Part shown: piece after piece, positions 17,028 to 25,471 of the stretch
Position numbering within the stretch: the stretch's first letter is position 1
How the letters are laid out: each line of letters starts with the position of its first letter
NCBI GenBank assembly: GCA_039636795.1
Contig: CP143430.1
Coordinates: 4,836,001-4,900,000, forward strand
Reading direction: 5' to 3'
Source: Micrococcaceae bacterium Sec5.1
GTDB taxonomy: Bacteria; Actinomycetota; Actinomycetes; Actinomycetales; Micrococcaceae
DNA: 64,000 nucleotides
Notes under the pieces: generated by a model
Database searches by the model: none
Told to the model about the DNA's origin: nothing
What the model saw: the letters and a program-made list of their open reading frames with translations, nothing else
Translations under genes and position numbers: made by a program

Positions 17028-17097
17028 CAACCAGATAGTTGCAATTGACTTGGTCTCACAATAACCACACTCGCCAACAATTACAACTACTTAGTTG
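17028..17097. promoter_or_regulatory. Paired TetR operator candidates
   Basis: CAACTA-CT-TAGTTG (17084-17097) is a perfect 14-bp dyad. CAACCA-GA-TAGTTG (17028-17041) has the same length and spacer with one mismatch. Each lies within about 25 bp of the start of one divergent gene, so a single TetR protein could repress both directions. Confidence 0.6.
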
Positions 17098-17118
17098 GGA
17101 AATGGTAATCTGGTCCTT

Positions 17119-17757
17119 ATGGCATGGGACACAGAGCGCACCAAGTCACTGCTGCTCGAGGCAGCGACCTCGGAGTTTTGCACCCGAGGACTTGCCGGGG
17201 CGCGGATCGATCGAATCGCCGCAGAGGCCGGCGTCAACAAAGAACGCATCTACCAGTACTTCGGCAACAAGAACGGCCTTTTTGACGCGGTTATCGTCGC
17301 TGCGCTCAGCTCCCTCATGGATGAAGTACCCATCCAAGGCGAGGGCCCAGCGGCCATGGCGGACTACGCCGGCCGCCTGTTCGATCATCATCAAGAGGAC
17401 GCCACCGCGCCACGCCTCCTCTTCTGGGAAGGCCTGGAACGGGGCACGGAAGTTGTGGGCCTGCCCAAACGAATGGCCAACTGCGCCTCCAAGGTCAACA
17501 GCACCATTGCAGCCCTCCCCGGAATCTCAAGGGAAGACGCCGGCGATCTCCTCATCACCATCGTGAGTCTTTGCGATACGGCCCCTGTGCTGCCCGCACT
17601 CGATGGACTCATGGCCGGGAACGACCCCGGCCGCCTCGAAAGGCGACGCGCCGCCGTCGTACGCACCGTCTATCTGGCCGCCTCCGCGCTGGTTGCCGAA
17701 GCAGCGTCGGACGGGTCAGCAACCACAGAAACGGTGCCCACCCCCTACACCCTGTGA
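17119..17757 (+). CDS. TetR-family transcriptional regulator
   Basis: A 212-residue regulator starting MAWDTERTKSLLLEAATSEF. The helix-turn-helix is IDRIAAEAGVNKERIYQYFGNKNGLF (about residues 30-55), a textbook TetR_N domain, followed by a helical ligand-binding domain with a C-terminal TetR_C-like half. The start used has no strong ribosome site and could give a near-leaderless message; a TTG at 17095 is an alternative but would lie inside the operator dyad. It probably controls itself and the divergent membrane protein. Confidence 0.9.
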   Translation: MAWDTERTKSLLLEAATSEFCTRGLAGARIDRIAAEAGVNKERIYQYFGNKNGLFDAVIVAALSSLMDEVPIQGEGPAAMADYAGRLFDHHQEDATAPRLLFWEGLERGTEVVGLPKRMANCASKVNSTIAALPGISREDAGDLLITIVSLCDTAPVLPALDGLMAGNDPGRLERRRAAVVRTVYLAASALVAEAASDGSATTETVPTPYTL

Positions 17758-17834
17758 CAGCTTTGACAGGAAAAGTGACTCCGTTGTGAAGTGGCCCCTA
17801 GCCAAGAAGGGGTGCCATCAACCATGCTTGCTGC

Positions 17835-18428
17835 ATGTACTCAACGACGAGCCCATACCGCATCATCACGGTCTGCACCGGAAACATCTGCCGCTCGCCC
17901 ATGGCAGCGCTCATGCTTACCGAAGCCTTCGAAGCGGAAGGGCTCGGCAAGCTGATAGTGGTCGACTCAGCGGGCACCACCGGGTACGAGGTGGGGCACC
18001 CAATCGATCCCAGGGCAGCCCGCAAACTGGCCGCCCACCACATCGCTTCGGAGGACCACGTCGCACGCCACTGGAGGCGCGAGTGGTTCGCTGAGCGGGA
18101 TCTCATCCTGGCATTGGACGTGGATCATTTCGGCTGGCTTCAGGAGGGCGCCCCAGATCGCGAATCCTTGGCCAAAGTCCGGATGCTGCGCAGCTTCGAT
18201 CCCGTGATGGTTGGGCGCAGCTCCCTGGATCAGGGCATCGAGGATCCCTGGTACGGCGGTCATACTGACTTCGACAACACCTGGACCCTTATCAAAGCCG
18301 CTATTCCAGGCATCGTGCGCTACGTGAGCGCCGCAATTACAGAACAGGCAACAGGAGACTCCGGACGTAGCGCCGGCGATGCCCGAAACGAAGCCAGCGA
18401 GCACCAGCAGGTAACCTCTATGTCATGA
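17835..18428 (+). CDS. Low-molecular-weight protein-tyrosine-phosphatase
   Basis: A 197-residue phosphatase with the P-loop CTGNICRSP (Cys14, Arg20; the CX5R motif) near the N-terminus. DLILALDVDHF carries the usual dialogue region; the catalytic Asp-Pro is probably SFDP near residue 122. The C-terminal 40 residues (TGDSGRSAGDARNEASEHQQ) are an uncharged or acidic tail not usual for the family. Its stop overlaps the start of the next gene (ATGA), giving a co-translated pair with the P-loop-PabB fusion. Substrates in this genus are unknown. Confidence 0.92.
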   Translation: MYSTTSPYRIITVCTGNICRSPMAALMLTEAFEAEGLGKLIVVDSAGTTGYEVGHPIDPRAARKLAAHHIASEDHVARHWRREWFAERDLILALDVDHFGWLQEGAPDRESLAKVRMLRSFDPVMVGRSSLDQGIEDPWYGGHTDFDNTWTLIKAAIPGIVRYVSAAITEQATGDSGRSAGDARNEASEHQQVTSMS

Positions 18429-20458
18429 CCCCTGCACCCGTGATCATCGCCGTGGACGGGCGGTCCGGCGCGGGCAAGACGACGCTGGCCGTTGAACTGG
18501 CGGCCCGCCTTCGGGAGCACCACAAGGTTTCCCTTTTCCATCTGGAAGACATCTATCCCGGATGGAACGGCCTTGCCACAGGCATCGAAAGATACGTCGC
18601 GACGGTCCTGACGCCTTTGAGCCAAGGGGAAGCGGCAGAGTGGGTCAGCTGGGATTGGGAACGGCATTACGACGGCGCGCTGCACGTAACGTTGCCAGCC
18701 GAAATCGTGATTGTGGAGGGCGTTGGCGCCGCAGCGAATGCGGCACGCCCCATGCTGGACGCCATCGTGTGGGTCGAGTCCCCCGGTGACGATCGCCGTC
18801 GTCGGGCTTTGGCTCGTGACGGAAATACCTACGAACCTTATTGGGACAGCTGGGCTGCCCAAGAGGATATTTGGCTGGAAGCTGACGAGGTAATCGGCGC
18901 AGCAGACATCCGGGTCCAGAACCTCGCGGATGGCAACGCCCCGGACGACGTCCTGCAGGCAATGCGGTACTTGCCGTCGTTGTCAGCGATCCTCTCGCCG
19001 GAACTCAGCGCGCGTCGAGGACTGCAGCTCCGGTCCGAAAAGATCAGCGCCGTTCCTGACGCCGAGGCGCTCTTTCAGAACCTCTACGGTTCCTCGACCA
19101 ATGCCGTCTGGCTGGATTCCTCCAACGCTTCCGCAGTTTCAGGGACGTCCCAGGCTGCTGCCCGCAGCCGCTTCAGCATCTTGGCTGACGACGGCGGCAC
19201 GTTCGGCCAGTCCGTCCAACACCGTGCGGGAATCACCCAAGTAACCGCCGGAACAGCCACCGTGGAAACCTCCGGACCGTTCTTCCGATGGCTCGATTCC
19301 GTCTGGGGACGGCGCGCCGTGCGGGCACCCCGCGGCTACGATGGCCAGTTCACGCTCGGCTGGTTGGGCTACCTGGGCTACGAGCTCAAACGGGAAACCG
19401 GGGGCAATGACGTCCAACCCGACACTCCCGACGCCGCCCTGCTCTTCGCTGGGCGGGCCGTGGTGCTGGATCATCGCGAGCACACTGTGTGGCTGCTCGC
19501 CCTGGAAGCGCCCGACGCCGATGAGTGGTTGCGCCAGGCTCGAACCGCTGTCGGGGCTGCTTCAGCCGCCCCGGCTTCCGCCGTCGAGCCTGTTTCCGAG
19601 GCGGCTCCGGAATTCACGTGCCGTGACAGCGCAACGGACTATAAGCGCAAAATCGCCGACGCCCAGCATGAAATCAGCGAAGGCAACTCGTACGAGGTCT
19701 GCCTGACCACCATGTTGGAAGCCCCTGCCGGCGGGCTGGACCCATGGCAGAGCTACAGGGCGTTGCGACGCCGCAATCCGGCACCATTTGCCAGTTACCT
19801 TCGGTTCGGCGAGCTGGTTGTTGCCAGCACCTCGCCCGAGCGCTTCCTGCGGATTCTCTCCGACGGCGGCATGCGGGCCGAGCCGATCAAGGGCACGCGT
19901 GGGCGTTCCGCCGATCCCAGGGAGGACGCCGAATTGCGCCGCGATCTGGAGACGTCGCTGAAGGACCGCGCGGAAAACATCATGATCGTGGACTTGCTCC
20001 GCAACGACCTGAGTCACTTCGCCATTCCGGGCTCGGTGACGGTCAGCCGGCTGTGCGCGATCGAAAGCTATGCCACAGTGCATCAGATGGTGAGCACGGT
20101 GGACGCGCACCTACGCCCTGGCGCTCCGCGTGCAGAGGCACTGGCTGCAGCCTTCCCGGCTGGGTCAATGACCGGGGCGCCGAAGATCAGCACCATGGAT
20201 ATCCTTGACCAGCTCGAGGCGGGTCCCCGCGGTATCTATTCGGGAGCAATAGGCTACTTCTCGCTGAATGCTGCCACGGACCTCGCCGTCGTGATACGCA
20301 CCCTGGTGGTCAATCCGGACGACGACGGTGGGCGAACACTCAGCCTTGGCGTCGGCGGGGCAATTACTGCAGATTCCGTGGCAGATGACGAGTACGAAGA
20401 GATCCGGACCAAGGCGTTTGGCGTGTTGTCGACGCTGGGGGCTGACTTCCCAGGCTGA
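18425..20458 (+). CDS. pabB: Fusion: P-loop kinase-like domain + aminodeoxychorismate synthase component I (PabB)
   Basis: 677 residues in two parts. Residues 1-200 are a uridine-kinase-like P-loop NTPase (Walker A GRSGAGKTT at 12-20; base of the fold VIVEGVGA). Residues about 215-675 form a chorismate-binding enzyme with GNSYEVCLTT, EPIKGTRGR near 485 and GSMTGAPKISTM. The PIKGT lysine marks PabB activity, not anthranilate synthase (PIAGT). PabB makes 4-amino-4-deoxychorismate for folate. The matching lyase gene pabC lies 1.6 kb downstream, beyond the convergent cls gene. No PabA glutaminase is in the window. The role of the NTPase domain is unclear. Confidence 0.88.
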   Translation: MTPAPVIIAVDGRSGAGKTTLAVELAARLREHHKVSLFHLEDIYPGWNGLATGIERYVATVLTPLSQGEAAEWVSWDWERHYDGALHVTLPAEIVIVEGVGAAANAARPMLDAIVWVESPGDDRRRRALARDGNTYEPYWDSWAAQEDIWLEADEVIGAADIRVQNLADGNAPDDVLQAMRYLPSLSAILSPELSARRGLQLRSEKISAVPDAEALFQNLYGSSTNAVWLDSSNASAVSGTSQAAARSRFSILADDGGTFGQSVQHRAGITQVTAGTATVETSGPFFRWLDSVWGRRAVRAPRGYDGQFTLGWLGYLGYELKRETGGNDVQPDTPDAALLFAGRAVVLDHREHTVWLLALEAPDADEWLRQARTAVGAASAAPASAVEPVSEAAPEFTCRDSATDYKRKIADAQHEISEGNSYEVCLTTMLEAPAGGLDPWQSYRALRRRNPAPFASYLRFGELVVASTSPERFLRILSDGGMRAEPIKGTRGRSADPREDAELRRDLETSLKDRAENIMIVDLLRNDLSHFAIPGSVTVSRLCAIESYATVHQMVSTVDAHLRPGAPRAEALAAAFPAGSMTGAPKISTMDILDQLEAGPRGIYSGAIGYFSLNAATDLAVVIRTLVVNPDDDGGRTLSLGVGGAITADSVADDEYEEIRTKAFGVLSTLGADFPG

Positions 20459-20463
20459 GCAGC

Positions 20464-21936
20464 CTATTGGAGCGTCGCCGTCAATCTCGCGACGTTATCC
20501 ACATACTTGGCCAACGGGGGTCTATCCATCCAGTCATCCAACGTAAGCTCACGGGATACCTCTCGATACGTGGACTCCACGGCCCGCATGAGGTTCACGG
20601 TTTCGGCGCCCAGGAGCATCACCGAAACCTCCATGTTCAGGGAGAAGGAGCGCATGTCCATATTGCTGGAGCCGAGAACCGCAACTTCGTCGTCGATGGT
20701 GAAGTGCTTGGCGTGGAGTACGTATGGAGCGCGGTACAGGTAGATGCGGACACCTGCTCCGAGGAGAGCCTCGTAATAGGACCGCTGGGCGTGGTGGACG
20801 AGGAATTGGTCGCCCTTTTCGGAGACAAAGAGCTCCACATCCACCCCGCGCTGAGCCGCAGTGGTGATCGCATAGAGCAGGGAGTCATCAGGCACGAAGT
20901 ATGGGCTGCAAATGGAGATCCTGTGCTGCGCCGAGTAGATCAGCGTATTGAACAGGCGAAGGTTGTTTTCCGTGGCGAACCCCGGACCGCTCGGGACCAC
21001 CTGGGCCGTGACACGTCCCGGGGACGGTTGGGAGGGAAGACGAAGCTGGCTTTCGAGTGACTCGTCGGTCTCGCTGAGCCAGTCCGTGGCGAAAACTACA
21101 TTCAGGGTGGCCACAATCGGGCCCTCAAGCCGGGCCATGAGCTCCACCCATTGGCGGCCGGCGCGGCGATGCTTGGGGTTGTTGTAGGACGGTTCAATCA
21201 GGTTCTGCGAGCCCGTGAACGCCAATGTCCCGTCGATGACCAGGATCTTCCGGTGGTTCCTGAGATCCGGGCGCCGCCATTGGCCGTGGATCGGAAGCAG
21301 GGGCAACATTCGCTTCCACTGGATCTGGCCTGCCTTGAGCCGGCGGACCAGCCGACGGTAGCCCTTGATGCGCAGCGTTCCGATGTGGTCGAAGAGCAAC
21401 CTGACGGTGACACCGCGCTCCGCGGCCTTCTCCAGTTCGGTGAGCAACTCGTCCGTCATGAAGTCGCTGCTCATGATGTAGAACTCCGCGTTGATATAGT
21501 CCGTAGCTCCCCGCACGGCCTCGGCCATGGCTTTGATGGACTCCTCATAACCAGGAATAAGCTCCACCTTGTTGCCGTCAACCATGGGCAGCGAGCCAAG
21601 GCGGTGGTTCAGCTCACCTGCGGACTTCACCCACTCCGGGCCGGAATAGGTACTCACGGGGTCGGACAGGTCAGAGGTCACCGAGCGAACGCGGTGATTA
21701 ACTTGTTCCTGCTGCTGACGCCGCCGCTTGGACAAGCGGAAATTTCCAAAAAGCAGGAAGAGCACGAATCCGACGGTCGGGACCAGGAAAACAGCCAGAA
21801 GCCAGGCCATGGCCGTAGTGGGGCGACGGTTACCGGGGATGATGCCCAGCAGAACGATGCGCATGATGACTTCCGCAATGGCCCAAGCACCCAGAAGCCA
21901 CGTCCACTCCAGGCCAATCGGAAAAGGAAAAAGCAC
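20464..21936 (-). CDS. cls: Cardiolipin synthase (phospholipase D family)
   Basis: A 490-residue enzyme with two N-terminal membrane helices (WLLGAWAIAEVIMRIVLLG, TAMAWLLAVFLVPTVGFVLFL) and two HKD motifs: HRKILVIDGTLAFTGSQN near 215 and HAKHFTIDDEVAVLGSSNMD near 395. It joins phosphatidylglycerol molecules or CDP-diacylglycerol to form cardiolipin at the membrane. GTG 21936 is chosen for its purine-rich GGGGG upstream; a TTG at 21957 is the alternative. It converges on the pabB fusion with 5 bases between stops, so no terminator fits between them. Confidence 0.92.
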   Translation of the reverse strand: MLFPFPIGLEWTWLLGAWAIAEVIMRIVLLGIIPGNRRPTTAMAWLLAVFLVPTVGFVLFLLFGNFRLSKRRRQQQEQVNHRVRSVTSDLSDPVSTYSGPEWVKSAGELNHRLGSLPMVDGNKVELIPGYEESIKAMAEAVRGATDYINAEFYIMSSDFMTDELLTELEKAAERGVTVRLLFDHIGTLRIKGYRRLVRRLKAGQIQWKRMLPLLPIHGQWRRPDLRNHRKILVIDGTLAFTGSQNLIEPSYNNPKHRRAGRQWVELMARLEGPIVATLNVVFATDWLSETDESLESQLRLPSQPSPGRVTAQVVPSGPGFATENNLRLFNTLIYSAQHRISICSPYFVPDDSLLYAITTAAQRGVDVELFVSEKGDQFLVHHAQRSYYEALLGAGVRIYLYRAPYVLHAKHFTIDDEVAVLGSSNMDMRSFSLNMEVSVMLLGAETVNLMRAVESTYREVSRELTLDDWMDRPPLAKYVDNVARLTATLQ

Positions 21937-22019
21937 TCCACAACCCCCACGGTCCAAGAACTAACGGTAACCACAGCCTATCCGCCCGGCCCTTTGGAGG
22001 GCCGCACTAAGCTTGGAGC

Positions 22020-22961
22020 ATGACTTCTCCTGCCCCTACGGTCCTCGTTTTCCTGGACCCAGCCTTCGAAAACGGCCGCATTGCCGATTCCAGCCAGCCC
22101 CAGCTCATGGCCACTGACCTCGGCGCTACCCGTGGCGATGGCGTGTTCGAGTCGCTGCTCGCCGTCCAGGGACGCGCACGCAAAGTGCAGGCACATCTGA
22201 ACCGTCTGGGCAGTTCTGCGGCGGCTTTGGACTTGGCGATCCCGGAGCAGGATGCCTGGCGACGGGCAATTGACACGGCGATTACAGAGTTCCGCGGTAA
22301 TTACCCGGCACCCACGCCCGAAGAGGACGAAGTCGTGGTCAAGCTGATCGTGACCCGTGGAATTGAAGGCGCGGCGAGCCCCACATGCTGGGTACAGGCT
22401 TCACCCTCACCCGCAGGCAGCCGCCGACAGCGCGAGACGGGTATCGACGTCGTACTTCTGGATCGCGGCTTTGACACCGAAGCCGGCGAGCGCGCGCCGT
22501 GGCTCCTGCTGGGAGCAAAGACACTGTCCTACGCCGTGAACATGGCGGCGCTGCGCTACGCGCACAAGCAGGGTGCCGATGACGCCATCTTCACCTCCAC
22601 GGATGGTCGTGTCCTCGAGGGGCCGACGTCCACCGTGCTGCTTGCCCACCTGGACACAGTCGACGACGGCGACGGTTCCGTCAGGACGGTTCGCCGGCTC
22701 ATCACGCCGCAGCACGATAGTGGAATCCTTCCGGGCACATCGCAGGGCGCACTGTTCGCCGCCGCGAAGGCTGCAGGGTGGGAACTCGGCTATGGTCCGC
22801 TGGTGCCGCAGGACCTGTTCGATGCCGACGCCGTTTGGCTCATATCGAGCATCCGCTTGATCGCGCCGGTGAATCACATTAACGGCCAGGAGATCGGCAC
22901 GCCCGCTGTCCGCAAGCAGCTCACAGAAGAACTGAATGAGTTGTTTGCCGGAATCGAGTAA
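22020..22961 (+). CDS. pabC: Aminotransferase class IV, probable 4-amino-4-deoxychorismate lyase
   Basis: A 313-residue fold-type IV PLP protein. The Schiff-base lysine is in LLLGAKTLSYAVNMA near residue 165; DDAIFTSTDGRVLEGPTST and the PLP phosphate-binding GILPGTSQGALF follow. Opening residues DPAFENGRIADSS and TRGDGVFES are typical. The neighbouring pabB fusion supports 4-amino-4-deoxychorismate lyase (releasing p-aminobenzoate and pyruvate) over a D-amino-acid or branched-chain aminotransferase. Its upstream divergent partner is cls. A polar insertion (SPSPAGSRRQRETG) lies near residue 130. Confidence 0.88.
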   Translation: MTSPAPTVLVFLDPAFENGRIADSSQPQLMATDLGATRGDGVFESLLAVQGRARKVQAHLNRLGSSAAALDLAIPEQDAWRRAIDTAITEFRGNYPAPTPEEDEVVVKLIVTRGIEGAASPTCWVQASPSPAGSRRQRETGIDVVLLDRGFDTEAGERAPWLLLGAKTLSYAVNMAALRYAHKQGADDAIFTSTDGRVLEGPTSTVLLAHLDTVDDGDGSVRTVRRLITPQHDSGILPGTSQGALFAAAKAAGWELGYGPLVPQDLFDADAVWLISSIRLIAPVNHINGQEIGTPAVRKQLTEELNELFAGIE

Positions 22962-23212
22962 TTCCGGCCGGCCAGACTGAGGCCTACTCTGCTCCGCTTG
23001 GAACTTAGCAGATCACAAGTAGAGTAATTGCTCGCATGACTCATTGATAAGGAATTCTTTGCCTCAGCATTGAGCTTCACAGAGGTTCAATCGCGTTCCT
23101 TATCCTCCTTGAAATGGGTGTCCGTCGTGTGATGAATCTTGTTCTCGTGTTAGTTGGATCACGTCCGCCTGACACCACTTCAGACTTTGCTGGCTAACTT
23201 CCCGGAGGGAAT

Positions 23213-24667
23213 ATGGGACACAGCTCCCCCACAACAGCCGAGGCATCGGCACCCGAGGCCCAGTCGGAGACTGGCGCCTCACAGACAGGACTTCGCCGGT
23301 CCATGGAGGCCCGGCACCTGGTGATGATTGCCATGGGCGGCGTCATCGGCTCAGGCCTGTTCGTCAGTTCGGGCTACACCATTGCCACCGCGGGCCCCTT
23401 GGGCGCCGTTCTCGCGTTCCTCATCGGAGCCGTGGTGGTCTACCTGGTGATGGCATGCCTCGGGGAACTCGCCGTTGCGTTCCCCGTTTCAGGTGCCTTC
23501 CACATCTACGCCGCCCGGACCATCGGACCCGCCACCGGCTTCGCCACAGCCTGGCTCTACTGGCTTTGCTGGGCGGTGGCGCTGGGTTCGGAATTCACTG
23601 CGGCCGGCCTGCTCATGCAACGCTGGTTCCCTGGCGTCGACGTCTGGATCTGGTGCTTCGTATTCGCCACGGTCCTGTTCACGCTGAACGCCATTTCATC
23701 GCGCGTCTTTGGTGAATCTGAGTTCTGGTTCGCGCTCATCAAGGTTGCCGCCGTCGTCGGCCTGATTATCCTGGGCGGCGCCGCTCTGATGGGCTTCCAC
23801 CCGCTCGCCGCAGGCGAATACCCCTCGCTCACCAGCAACTTCAGCACGCCCGAGGGGCTTTTCCCCAACGGCTTCACGGGCGTGTTCGTCACCTGCCTGG
23901 CAGTGTTCTACGCCTTCTCGGGCTCCGAACTGATCGGTGTGGCCGCCGGCGAAACATCCAATCCCGGCGCCAACATCCCCAAGGCCATGCGGACCACGGT
24001 CATCCGTCTCATGATCTTCTTTGTCGGGGCCATTACCGTCATCGCAGCGACCATCCCCTACGAGAAGGTCAGCGTGGACGAAAGCCCGTTCGTCACCGTC
24101 TTCTCGATGCTCGGCATTCCGTTCGCCGCGGACATCATGAACTTCGTGATCATCACTGCGCTGCTGTCGGCGGGAAACTGCGGACTCTATTCCTGCGCCC
24201 GCATGCTCTTCTCGCTGGCCGACGAAGGACACGCACCCAAGGCGTTCAGGAAGCTGACCAAGCGTGGGATCCCAATGATTGCCCTGTGCGTCAGCATGCT
24301 CGGCGGCTTGGCCTCGCTGATCAGCAGCATCGTTGCGCCGGCAACCGTGTATCTGGTGCTTGTCTCGATCGCCGGCTTCGCCACCGTGGGCGTGTGGATG
24401 TCCATTGTTGCCTCGCACTTTGTGTACAGGCGCACGTTTATCAAGAACGGCGGCGACCTCAGCACGCTCCCGTACAAAGCGCCGCTCTTCCCGCTGGTCC
24501 CGATCCTGGCGTTCGCGCTGTGCGTAGTTTCCTTGATCGGCATCGCGTTCGATCCCAACCAGGTGGCGGCACTGCTCTTCGGCGTTCCGTTCGTAGGCGC
24601 CTGCTACGCGTTCTTCTACTTCAAGTACGGACGACGCCGGTCACTCAAGAAGGCTGTCAGCGTCTAG
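23213..24667 (+). CDS. Amino acid permease (APC family)
   Basis: A 484-residue 12-helix permease. The N-terminus has GLRRSMEARHLVMIAMGGVIGSGLFV, the APC consensus including helix 1 (residues about 25-50). YAFSGSELIGVAAGET in helix 6 and EFWFALIKVAAVVGLIILG match GABA/aromatic/D-serine permeases of the AAT subfamily. It is preceded by GGAGGGAAT and by 250 bp of AT-richer DNA with no recognised element, and is followed by a strong hairpin. The transported amino acid cannot be read from sequence. Confidence 0.93.
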   Translation: MGHSSPTTAEASAPEAQSETGASQTGLRRSMEARHLVMIAMGGVIGSGLFVSSGYTIATAGPLGAVLAFLIGAVVVYLVMACLGELAVAFPVSGAFHIYAARTIGPATGFATAWLYWLCWAVALGSEFTAAGLLMQRWFPGVDVWIWCFVFATVLFTLNAISSRVFGESEFWFALIKVAAVVGLIILGGAALMGFHPLAAGEYPSLTSNFSTPEGLFPNGFTGVFVTCLAVFYAFSGSELIGVAAGETSNPGANIPKAMRTTVIRLMIFFVGAITVIAATIPYEKVSVDESPFVTVFSMLGIPFAADIMNFVIITALLSAGNCGLYSCARMLFSLADEGHAPKAFRKLTKRGIPMIALCVSMLGGLASLISSIVAPATVYLVLVSIAGFATVGVWMSIVASHFVYRRTFIKNGGDLSTLPYKAPLFPLVPILAFALCVVSLIGIAFDPNQVAALLFGVPFVGACYAFFYFKYGRRRSLKKAVSV

Positions 24668-24672
24668 CAGCC

Positions 24673-24770
24673 GTGGCCTGCTGACCGTCTTTCGGTGCAA
24701 ATCAGCCCCTGGACAACCATTTCGGGTTGCCCAGGGGCTGATGTTGTTTGAAAGGAGGTCAGGACGCCAC
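24673..24770. terminator. Nested hairpin, terminator of the permease gene and full copy of the TGACC(C/G)TCTTT element
   Basis: The core hairpin ATCAGCCCCTGGACAACC (24701-24718) pairs with 24725-24742 over 18 bp with one mismatch and a 6-base loop. Around it, diverged arms GTGGCCTGCTGACCGTCTTTC (24673-24693) and 24750-24770 pair imperfectly. The outer arms match the 7301 and 10539 copies. It lies between the permease stop and the convergent AhpD-like gene. Confidence 0.75.
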
Positions 24771-24784
24771 ACGGCCTGCCAACG

Positions 24785-25273
24785 TCAGGGCTTCGGCTTG
24801 ACCACACGCACCGGGTGCTCGCTCAGGATCGACAGCCGGTTGAAGGCATTGATCCCAATGGCTGCCATGCACAGGACACTGATTTGCTCGTCGTTATAGT
24901 GTTCCCGGGCCCGCTCGAAGAGTTCCGGGCTCGGCCGTGACGTGCTCATCCGGGTGATCTGCTCAGTGATTTCCATGGCCACCCGCTCAGCCGGTTCAAA
25001 CAGCGTCACTTCCTTGTAGACAGCCACCAAGGACAGACGCTGTTCCGTTTCGCCGTACCCCAACGCCCTGCGATGGTGCAGGTCCAGGCAGAATGCGCAG
25101 CCGTTGATCTGCGACGCAAGGTAGTTCAGAAGTTCGATGGTCCGGCGTGGGACACCTGTCCGGTCGGCTTCCCCAATCACCTGCTGGGCATAGTGGCTCA
25201 GTGTTGCGTAAAGCTCGGGCTGTTGCTTATCCAGATAGCCGGCGAGACGTGCTTTTGTTTCCTGTTCAGGCAT
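24785..25273 (-). CDS. Carboxymuconolactone decarboxylase / AhpD-like protein
   Basis: A 162-residue helical protein of the AhpD/carboxymuconolactone decarboxylase superfamily. The redox motif CAFC in NGCAFCLDLHHRRAL (residues about 57-71) with the following His is the AhpD signature for an alkylhydroperoxidase-type disulfide exchange. The C-terminal half has FERAREHYNDEQISVLCMAAIGINAFNRL. It is probably a peroxide-detoxifying or general antioxidant protein. It lies alone, convergent with the permease gene and separated from the minus-strand sulfur operon by a tandem repeat array. Confidence 0.92.
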   Translation of the reverse strand: MPEQETKARLAGYLDKQQPELYATLSHYAQQVIGEADRTGVPRRTIELLNYLASQINGCAFCLDLHHRRALGYGETEQRLSLVAVYKEVTLFEPAERVAMEITEQITRMSTSRPSPELFERAREHYNDEQISVLCMAAIGINAFNRLSILSEHPVRVVKPKP

Positions 25274-25312
25274 GCTTGGAGCCTAGCGCAACTGGCTCGG
25301 AGTGCCTTCGCT

Positions 25313-25470
25313 GCCCAAAAGCCGGGGGAAGTGAAAGAGGAACCGTCGGAAAGCCGGTGGATGTGAAAGAGCAACCGCCCAAAAGCCGGTGGATGTGAAA
25401 GAACAACCGCCCAAAAGCCGGTGGATGTGAAAGAACAACCGCCCAAAAGCCGGTGGATGTGAGAGAGGGT
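25313..25470. repeat. Tandem array of a 32-bp unit, five copies
   Basis: Units start at 25313, 25345, 25377, 25409 and 25441, with core AAAAGCCGGTGGATGTGAAA. Copies 3 and 4 are identical over most of the unit; copies 1, 2 and 5 are diverged. The period (32) is not a multiple of three and no gene reads through it, so it is a noncoding minisatellite, in the 3' region of the cysteine-synthase-like gene and upstream of the AhpD-like gene. Confidence 0.9.
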
Positions 25471-25471
25471 G

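Noticed and set aside
22962..23212. A riboswitch or leader gene in the 250-bp gap before the amino acid permease
   Set aside because: The region is AT-richer but no known aptamer pattern, strong dyad or short coding frame could be identified.
25313..25470. CRISPR array
   Set aside because: The units are directly adjacent with no unique spacers, and no cas genes are present.
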